In this document: positions 57,962 to 64,000 of the stretch, piece after piece | Position numbering within the stretch: position 1 is the first letter of the stretch | How the letters are laid out: every line of letters starts with the position of its first letter | From: Brucella pseudintermedia | GTDB lineage: Bacteria; Pseudomonadota; Alphaproteobacteria; Rhizobiales; Rhizobiaceae | Direction: 5' to 3' | Assembly (NCBI RefSeq): GCF_008932435.1 | Contig: NZ_WBWE01000011.1 | Coordinates: forward strand, 124,001-188,000 | DNA: 64,000 nt | Program-made: the position numbers and the translations under genes | Notes under the pieces: generated by a model | Seen by the model: the letters and a program-made list of their open reading frames with translations, nothing else | The model's database searches: none | Told to the model about the DNA's origin: nothing

Positions 57962-58234
57962 TCAGTGAAGCTTGAACTCGCCTTCGACGCGGCGCCATTC
58001 ATTCGGTCCGATCAAGCACTGATGCGTATAGCGGACAGAATGGAGCGGGCCTTCAAGCCTGGACTGCCAGAAATCCAGGAACCTGTGCATCTCAGGAAAA
58101 TCGGGTGCCAGATCGTAGTCCTGCCAGACATAGGTCTGCAGCACGGATTCGAAATCAGGAATGCGATAGAGGATGTGCGCGGTGGTGAGGCCGTAGCCAT
58201 TGAGCTGACGTTCCAGATCCGATGAGAATTGCAT
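57962..58234 (-). CDS. Usg family protein
   Basis: The 90-residue protein has the full Usg pattern: LNGYGLTTAHILYRIPDFES, 'LQTYVWQDYDLAPDFPEMHR', FLDFWQSRLEGPLHSVRYTH. Usg proteins are small conserved proteins of alphaproteobacteria, named for a gene near tryptophan synthase, and their function is unknown. It is divergent from groES with 280 bp between them. Its ATG has GGAGAT close upstream. Confidence 0.9.
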   Translation of the reverse strand: MQFSSDLERQLNGYGLTTAHILYRIPDFESVLQTYVWQDYDLAPDFPEMHRFLDFWQSRLEGPLHSVRYTHQCLIGPNEWRRVEGEFKLH

Positions 58235-58338
58235 GCTTCATCTCCGTTTCATGACACTGTGAAGTGTGTCGCAAAATTTCACGACCATCAACGGATTTTT
58301 AAACGCAATCGCGCCGTTTATTGTTCCTTTCCAGTATG

Positions 58339-58365
58339 TTAGTAGCATCAGAAGACGAGTGCTAA
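58339..58365 (+). promoter_or_regulatory. degenerate CIRCE element
   Basis: The right half GAGTGCTAA (58357-58365) is a perfect CIRCE arm, and the nine-base spacer is correct. The left half TTAGTAGCA matches the consensus TTAGCACTC at only five of nine positions. HrcA control is therefore probably weak or lost. Confidence 0.6.
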
Positions 58366-58381
58366 TTTTTCGTTTCTCCCT

Positions 58382-58426
58382 CTTGAAATCGAAAAATCTC
58401 AAAACCAGATCATTTTGCGCAAAATG
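58382..58426 (+). promoter_or_regulatory. groESL promoter with 16-bp palindrome
   Basis: CTTGAA (58382-58387) is followed after 17 bp by CCAGAT, a plausible RpoH-type pair. The perfect palindrome CATTTTGCGCAAAATG (58411-58426) begins one base after that -10 and spans the likely start site, a good place for a repressor. Confidence 0.5.
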
Positions 58427-58450
58427 CTCGACTTGAGGTTTTGCACCCGC

Positions 58451-58472
58451 CCGGACCGATCATTCGGTCCGG
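58451..58472 (+). promoter_or_regulatory. leader hairpin of groESL
   Basis: CCGGACCG and CGGTCCGG form an 8-bp stem with loop ATCATT, ending 43 bases before the groES ATG. It could stabilise the 5' end of the message. Confidence 0.55.
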
Positions 58473-58515
58473 CCAGAGGGAACAACGTCATCATTTTTGC
58501 TCAACGGAGGAAAAC

Positions 58516-58830
58516 ATGTCGTTCCGACCGCTTCATGATCGCATTCTCGTCCGCCGGGTCGAATCCGAAGAAAAGACCAAGGGCGGCATCATCATTCCCG
58601 ACACCGCCAAGGAAAAGCCGCAGGAAGGCGAAGTCATCGCCGTAGGTCCCGGCGCGCGCAACGATGCCGGCCAGATCCAGGCGCTCGACGTCAAGGCCGG
58701 CGACCGCATCCTGTTCGGCAAATGGTCCGGCACCGAGATCAAGATCAACGGCGAAGACCTGCTGATCATGAAGGAAAGCGATGTCATGGGCATCATCGAA
58801 ACCCAGGCAGAGCAGAAAAAAGCTGCCTGA
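58516..58830 (+). CDS. groES: co-chaperonin GroES
   Basis: The 104-residue protein has the GroES pattern: [20 protein letters not shown], the mobile loop [14 protein letters not shown], '[14 protein letters not shown]', and [18 protein letters not shown]-like strands near 65-80. It caps GroEL and contributes to the folding cage. CGGAGG precedes the ATG. It is encoded 61 bp before groEL in the same operon. The heptamer should pair with the GroEL encoded next, which differs from typical housekeeping GroEL at its tail. Confidence 0.95.
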   Translation: MSFRPLHDRILVRRVESEEKTKGGIIIPDTAKEKPQEGEVIAVGPGARNDAGQIQALDVKAGDRILFGKWSGTEIKINGEDLLIMKESDVMGIIETQAEQKKAA

Positions 58831-58867
58831 GGCGATAACCCGTCAATCCAACCCATCAGTCACATAG

Positions 58868-60520
<1,653 letters not shown>

Positions 60521-60532
60521 GCGATTGTCTTA

Positions 60533-60557
60533 GGCTCGCCCCCGCTGGGGGCGAGCC
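60533..60557 (+). terminator. terminator after groEL
   Basis: GGCTCGCCCCC and GGGGGCGAGCC form an 11-bp stem around GCT, 13 bp past the stop. There is no T-run. Confidence 0.65.
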
Positions 60558-60575
60558 TCCAATGAGGAGATAAAA

Positions 60576-60812
60576 ACGGTTCAGAATACAATCAAGCGCC
60601 CACCCCAACCACTCTATTCCAGAGACCTTGTTGTCTGTCAGAGGGTTTTCGATGACATTCGATCGAGAGCTGGCGTTGCCAAGGAGACTGAGGAAGCGGA
60701 GCGAATGGCGGCCATCACTGTGGAATTATACAGGCAAGGTGTTCGCGAACCGAGCCATCTAAAAACAATGGTCGAGGCCGCGCGAGGCGTGTTCGATCAC
60801 CGGGCGCACTAA
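60576..60812 (+). CDS. small protein with apparent ACG start
   Basis: An open frame of 78 codons ends at 60812. The product (LYSRDLVVCQRVFDDIRSRA, 'GVAKETEEAERMAAITVELY', RQGVREPSHLKTMVEAARG) is helical and amphipathic and looks like a genuine small cytoplasmic protein. No ATG, GTG or TTG exists in frame before 60705. An ideal GAGGAG lies seven bases before an ACG at 60576, suggesting either a rare ACG start or a mutated ATG. Family unknown to me. It lies between the groEL terminator and the next stress-island gene. Confidence 0.4.
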   Translation, partial: TVQNTIKRPPQPLYSRDLVVCQRVFDDIRSRAGVAKETEEAERMAAITVELYRQGVREPSHLKTMVEAARGVFDHRAH

Positions 60813-60868
60813 CGACTTGCGCCACATGCAACCGAAACCATCCACCTGGCATCAAAGGGGGTCAAGCT

Positions 60869-61267
60869 ATGAGAAAGGAAAGATTGGAAAATTCGATTCC
60901 GGAGAAACCAGCAGCAATTAGCGCCGAGCATCTGCATCATCCGGCCCAACATTTCGGTCATCCCCGAGACGTTCTTGCAGCCGACGATATCGACATAGAC
61001 GAGAAACGCGCCATTCTTGCGTCGTGGGCATCCGACATCTTTGCCATCGATTCCAGTCCGGCCCTTCGCCTTTATCCTGGAACCGATAAGGCCGTCTCAT
61101 ATGACGAAATCATCGAAGCGCTGAAGACGCTGGACCTGTCTGATCGGCAAGGGCGAGGCGCTCACGTATCGAAGAATGCACGGCAAAATCCGCAGCTAAT
61201 CCGTCGAATGGCCAGCGCTACCAAATGTTTCACCAATCGCGGATTAAAGCCCTGTACGGGCCTTTGA
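60869..61267 (+). CDS. conserved hypothetical protein of the stress region
   Basis: The 132-residue product contains a segment recurrent in Hyphomicrobiales small proteins: HPRDVLAADDIDIDEKRAIL with ASWASDIFAIDSSPALRLYP and 'YDEIIEALKTLD' (about 45-115). It looks like a short helical regulatory or structural domain; no catalytic motif is seen. The last 20 residues are Arg/Cys-rich, and the frame overlaps the convergent esterase gene by 24 bp, so the C-terminus may have been extended by a recent mutation. Function is unknown. Confidence 0.6.
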   Translation: MRKERLENSIPEKPAAISAEHLHHPAQHFGHPRDVLAADDIDIDEKRAILASWASDIFAIDSSPALRLYPGTDKAVSYDEIIEALKTLDLSDRQGRGAHVSKNARQNPQLIRRMASATKCFTNRGLKPCTGL

Positions 61268-62197
61268 AGTCAGCGCATCATCAAGAAACCGGACGGCATT
61301 GAGAATCGCTTGATCCGCTTCAGGCAGGACACCGGCCAGCAGATGCCAGACATGAAACATACCCGGCCACACTTCAAGCGACACGCGCACACGAGCCTCA
61401 CCCAGATTGGATGCAAGGCGGATTGCATCGCTGAGCATTACCTCGTTTTCACCGATCTGGATCAGCACCGGTGCCAGATCGTGTAAATCTGCGAAAACTG
61501 GAGAGGCATCAGGATGTGTCGGCAATTCCCCGGCAAGGAACATCCGCGCCAGCTTATTCAAAAATTCGACGCTGCAAAGCGGATCAATACCGTCGCGGAC
61601 AGTGGCGGACAGGCCACTATGAGTTAGATTGGCCCAAGGTGAAAAAGCAGCACCCGCCACAGGCAATGCGATCCCCGCATCGCGGGCCTTGCGCATCATT
61701 GTGACAACCATCGCACCGCCAGCGGAATCGCCCGCAAGAACGAGGTTTTTCGGATCAACGCCTGATGAAAGCAGCGCACGATAGGCGGCAAACACATCAT
61801 CAATCGGGGTTGGAAACGGAAATTCCGGTGCCTGACGATAATCGGGTGCGTAGATTTTTGCATTCAAGGCCTTTGCCAGCCGCCCGGTCAAACCGCGATA
61901 GCCTTCAACGCCGCCATGAACATATCCGCCGCCGTGGATATAGAGCAAGACCCGTTGAGGTTCCGGGCCTTCGGGAACAGCCGTCATCGTCGGCACGGAA
62001 TCCAGCGTCGCGGTTCCATAGGAAACGTCTTTCATCGCGGGAAACAGGTGGCCAAGACCGCTCATATAATCAGTACGGACTTGCGCCCAACTGGCTTCTG
62101 ACGTGCCGTAAATCTTTTCTACAACGGGACCCGCGGCCTCGATCCAGCCGTTGAGGGCCGCCTGTGCATTTTCGGGAAGCGTATTCTGGGAGGACAT
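61244..62197 (-). CDS. alpha/beta hydrolase, HSL-type esterase
   Basis: The 317-residue enzyme has the hormone-sensitive-lipase signature HGGGYVHGGVEGYRGL (oxyanion hole) and the nucleophile elbow GDSAGGAMV. The catalytic Asp is near 'ENEVMLSDAIRLAS' and the His in GMFHVWHLL. It hydrolyses short-chain esters in the cytoplasm. It is divergent from a LysR regulator, 70 bp away, which is the usual arrangement for a regulator and its target. Confidence 0.9.
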   Translation of the reverse strand: MSSQNTLPENAQAALNGWIEAAGPVVEKIYGTSEASWAQVRTDYMSGLGHLFPAMKDVSYGTATLDSVPTMTAVPEGPEPQRVLLYIHGGGYVHGGVEGYRGLTGRLAKALNAKIYAPDYRQAPEFPFPTPIDDVFAAYRALLSSGVDPKNLVLAGDSAGGAMVVTMMRKARDAGIALPVAGAAFSPWANLTHSGLSATVRDGIDPLCSVEFLNKLARMFLAGELPTHPDASPVFADLHDLAPVLIQIGENEVMLSDAIRLASNLGEARVRVSLEVWPGMFHVWHLLAGVLPEADQAILNAVRFLDDALTSKARTGL

Positions 62198-62266
62198 TTA
62201 AATACCTTTCATAATCTGTTCGACAATGAGTTATATGGACCTTCGATTGACGAACAGGTTTCCCCA

Positions 62267-63196
62267 ATGCAGCGCCGTGACATCGCGAAACATCTGCCCG
62301 CTGCTTCCGAGCTTGATCTCGGGGCGTTGCGCATCTTTGTCGCCGTGGCAGAAGCCGGCAGCTTTGTCGGGGGTGGAAAGGCGGTGGGATTGACCCGTTC
62401 TGCGGCGGGTAAGGCGCTGGCGCGGCTGGAGGCTTACCTTGGAACGCGGCTGTTCCACCGCACCACCCGCCGCCTTTCCCTGACAAACGAGGGCCATGAA
62501 TTCTACCACCGAAGCAGGCAACTGCTCGAAGACCTTGCCGAGGCCGAGGCAAGCATTCGTCCCAACCGGCTTCAGCCTCGCGGCACATTGCGCCTGACGG
62601 TCTCGGAAGGTTACGGAAAGGCGAAAATCATTCCTTACCTCGCGACTTATCTCGAAACCGCGCCCGATCTAGCTGTGGAAGTGAGCTTCACCGACCGGAT
62701 GGTCGATCTGGTCGAAGAGGGCTTTGACCTTGCGATCCGGGTCGGGTCAGTCGCGACAAGCGGGCAGTATATCACGCAGGTGATCGACCGGACGCGGCTG
62801 GGACTTTATGCGTCACCGGACTATCTCCTCAAACGGGGCAAACCGGCCAGTACTGATGAGCTTAGGCATCATCAACGGTTAATTTACGGCCTGGGCACCA
62901 CGTCAACGGTATGGAACCTGCTCCGTGAGGATGATCTGCCCATTACGATTGAAGGAGGTGTCCATATCCGCTTTGACAGCGGCGACGCGATCCGTGTGGC
63001 CGCCCTCGCGGGCCTTGGGATCGCACTTCTGCCCTCGTTCATCGTTGAACAAGATATCACGGACGGCAAGCTGGTGGAAATCCTGCCGAAAACCGCTATG
63101 AGCGAAGCCGCCATCCATGCGATTTATCCCAGCAGGCGTCACCTTTCCATCCGCACCCGAAGCTTCATTGAGGGGCTGAAGCGTTCTTTCCGATAG
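62267..63196 (+). CDS. LysR family regulator
   Basis: The 309-residue protein has the N-terminal winged HTH (DLGALRIFVAVAEAGSFVGG with 'LTRSAAGKALARLEAYLGTR' and LFHRTTRRLSLTNEG) and a periplasmic-binding-like effector domain (about 95-300). It belongs to the CrgA/YafC-like branch. It probably controls the divergent esterase gene and perhaps the MFS gene downstream. Confidence 0.9.
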   Translation: MQRRDIAKHLPAASELDLGALRIFVAVAEAGSFVGGGKAVGLTRSAAGKALARLEAYLGTRLFHRTTRRLSLTNEGHEFYHRSRQLLEDLAEAEASIRPNRLQPRGTLRLTVSEGYGKAKIIPYLATYLETAPDLAVEVSFTDRMVDLVEEGFDLAIRVGSVATSGQYITQVIDRTRLGLYASPDYLLKRGKPASTDELRHHQRLIYGLGTTSTVWNLLREDDLPITIEGGVHIRFDSGDAIRVAALAGLGIALLPSFIVEQDITDGKLVEILPKTAMSEAAIHAIYPSRRHLSIRTRSFIEGLKRSFR

Positions 63197-63210
63197 TGCG
63201 GAGGCACCGC

Positions 63211-64000
63211 TCAATCTGGCTCATCCACGCTCACGGCAAGCGACAAGCCTGCCATAAGGATGATGAAGACGCCAAAGCCCAGCACGGTATGGAAAACGCC
63301 GATGTGGCCTGCGGCATATCCGGCTATCATCGCCAGAAGCGCGTTCGGCAGATAGCTGGCTATGTAGAAGGACGAGATCAGGCCGGCACGTTCTTCGGGC
63401 CTTGCCCGCGCCACAAGACCGCGCAAGACGCCAAGGAAGCCAGCGCCAAAGCCGATGCCGGTCGGCAGTGAACCGAACAGAAGCAAGACAGGGCTGTGAA
63501 ATAGCGTACCGAGCAGGACGATCCCGGTTCCGGCAATAATCGCCAGCCCCGCCCAGTTGCGCGCCGTTGTTGCCGAATGATGGCGGAACAGCATGACGGC
63601 ACCCGCACCCGCCAGAGTCAGAATTCCGACCGCAGCACCACTCAGCCACGCCATCGACGGTCCTGCCGCCATTTCGTGCAGAAGCCCGGGCAACAGCGAC
63701 AGAAACAGCGCGCCCAATCCCCAGACCGCGACATTCAGCGGGATGATGCGGAGAAACATGGCTCGCACCTCGGTCGGAATCTCGACCTTTGGACGCAGGG
63801 ATAAGCCTTTGCTGATTCTGTTCTGGAAAGTCTCCGCTGAAAGCAAGGTGCGCAGTATTTGGATCAGGGAAAGCCCCAGGGTCAGTGCATAGACCAGCCG
63901 CAAGGGTAACGGCGCGAACTGGACCAGAACACCTGCCCCGATCGCGCCCAATGCCATGCCAACCATAGGCGCCAGACTGTTGATCACCGCGCCTGTCTTG
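63211..64000 (-). CDS. MFS transporter, N-terminus beyond window
   Basis: The frame is open to the right edge; about 263 codons of the C-terminal part are present. Segments such as KTGAVINSLAPMVGMALGAI and 'GIGFGAGFLGVLRGLVARAR' with PEERAGLISSFYIASYLPNA are typical of the YnfM/MFS_1 type. About eight membrane helices are included. It is convergent with the LysR gene, whose stop is 14 bp away. The substrate is unknown. Confidence 0.82.
   Translation of the reverse strand, partial: KTGAVINSLAPMVGMALGAIGAGVLVQFAPLPLRLVYALTLGLSLIQILRTLLSAETFQNRISKGLSLRPKVEIPTEVRAMFLRIIPLNVAVWGLGALFLSLLPGLLHEMAAGPSMAWLSGAAVGILTLAGAGAVMLFRHHSATTARNWAGLAIIAGTGIVLLGTLFHSPVLLLFGSLPTGIGFGAGFLGVLRGLVARARPEERAGLISSFYIASYLPNALLAMIAGYAAGHIGVFHTVLGFGVFIILMAGLSLAVSVDEPD

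Overview
The window looks like a chromosomal segment of an alphaproteobacterium of the Hyphomicrobiales, most likely the Brucella/Ochrobactrum group. The signs are ROSE-type RNA thermometers in front of paired hsp20 genes, an IalB-family protein behind a very large YadA-type adhesin, an alphaproteobacterial SOS box (GTTC-N7-GTTC), an EcfG-type promoter (GGAAC-N16-CGTT), an HWE kinase and a Usg protein. The genus is an inference from gene content.

Layout. (1) 1-15351 is the right end of an integrated mobile element. It carries an open-ended conserved ORF, a DUF2958 protein, ArdC antirestriction, two cassettes headed by paralogous XRE regulators (one with an HNH nuclease, one with an ABC-three-component (ABC-3C) set plus two HEPN-like genes), a stress module (ROSE-hsp20-hsp20-NDUFS4-like-omega-like-SPW), an imuB relic, a toxin-antitoxin pair and a tyrosine integrase. 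It ends in a 3' fragment of tRNA-Gly(GCC) that should be attR. (2) 15352-34760 is metabolic: a DHA2 exporter, RidA, an SBP/FAD oxidase/permease set, and two divergent operons around a TetR-type gene. The leftward operon encodes an amino-acid ABC transporter, an M20 amidohydrolase and a dimethylargininase-like enzyme. The rightward operon encodes an aminotransferase, an AruI-like ThDP decarboxylase, an acyl-CoA dehydrogenase, an NDP-forming acyl-CoA ligase and two crotonases. Together they suggest uptake and CoA-dependent degradation of a guanidino or betaine-like amino acid. (3) 34904-43909 is a surface locus: a 1896-residue trimeric autotransporter with IalB, an anchored protein, a DUF4189 protein and an AraC regulator. 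(4) 44961-61267 is a stress and DNA-repair region: a second, partly decayed copy of the hsp20 module, an HWE kinase interrupted by a stop codon, YciF ferritin-like protein, KatE-type catalase, a UdgX-type/radical-SAM repair pair behind an SOS box, Usg, and a secondary groESL. (5) 61244-64000 holds an HSL-type esterase, a divergent LysR regulator and an MFS gene cut by the window edge.

The best candidate for an under-described system is the leftward six-gene operon at 9202-4192 (XRE, ABC-3C effector, middle component, DUF2326 ATPase, two HEPN-like proteins). Its promoter, embedded palindromic operator and XRE gene are duplicated 5 kb away in front of an HNH nuclease, as if one regulatory head drives exchangeable defence payloads. 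Also notable are the two diverged copies of the thermosensor-controlled hsp20 module, one in the mobile element and one in the chromosome, and the guanidino-type catabolic cluster.
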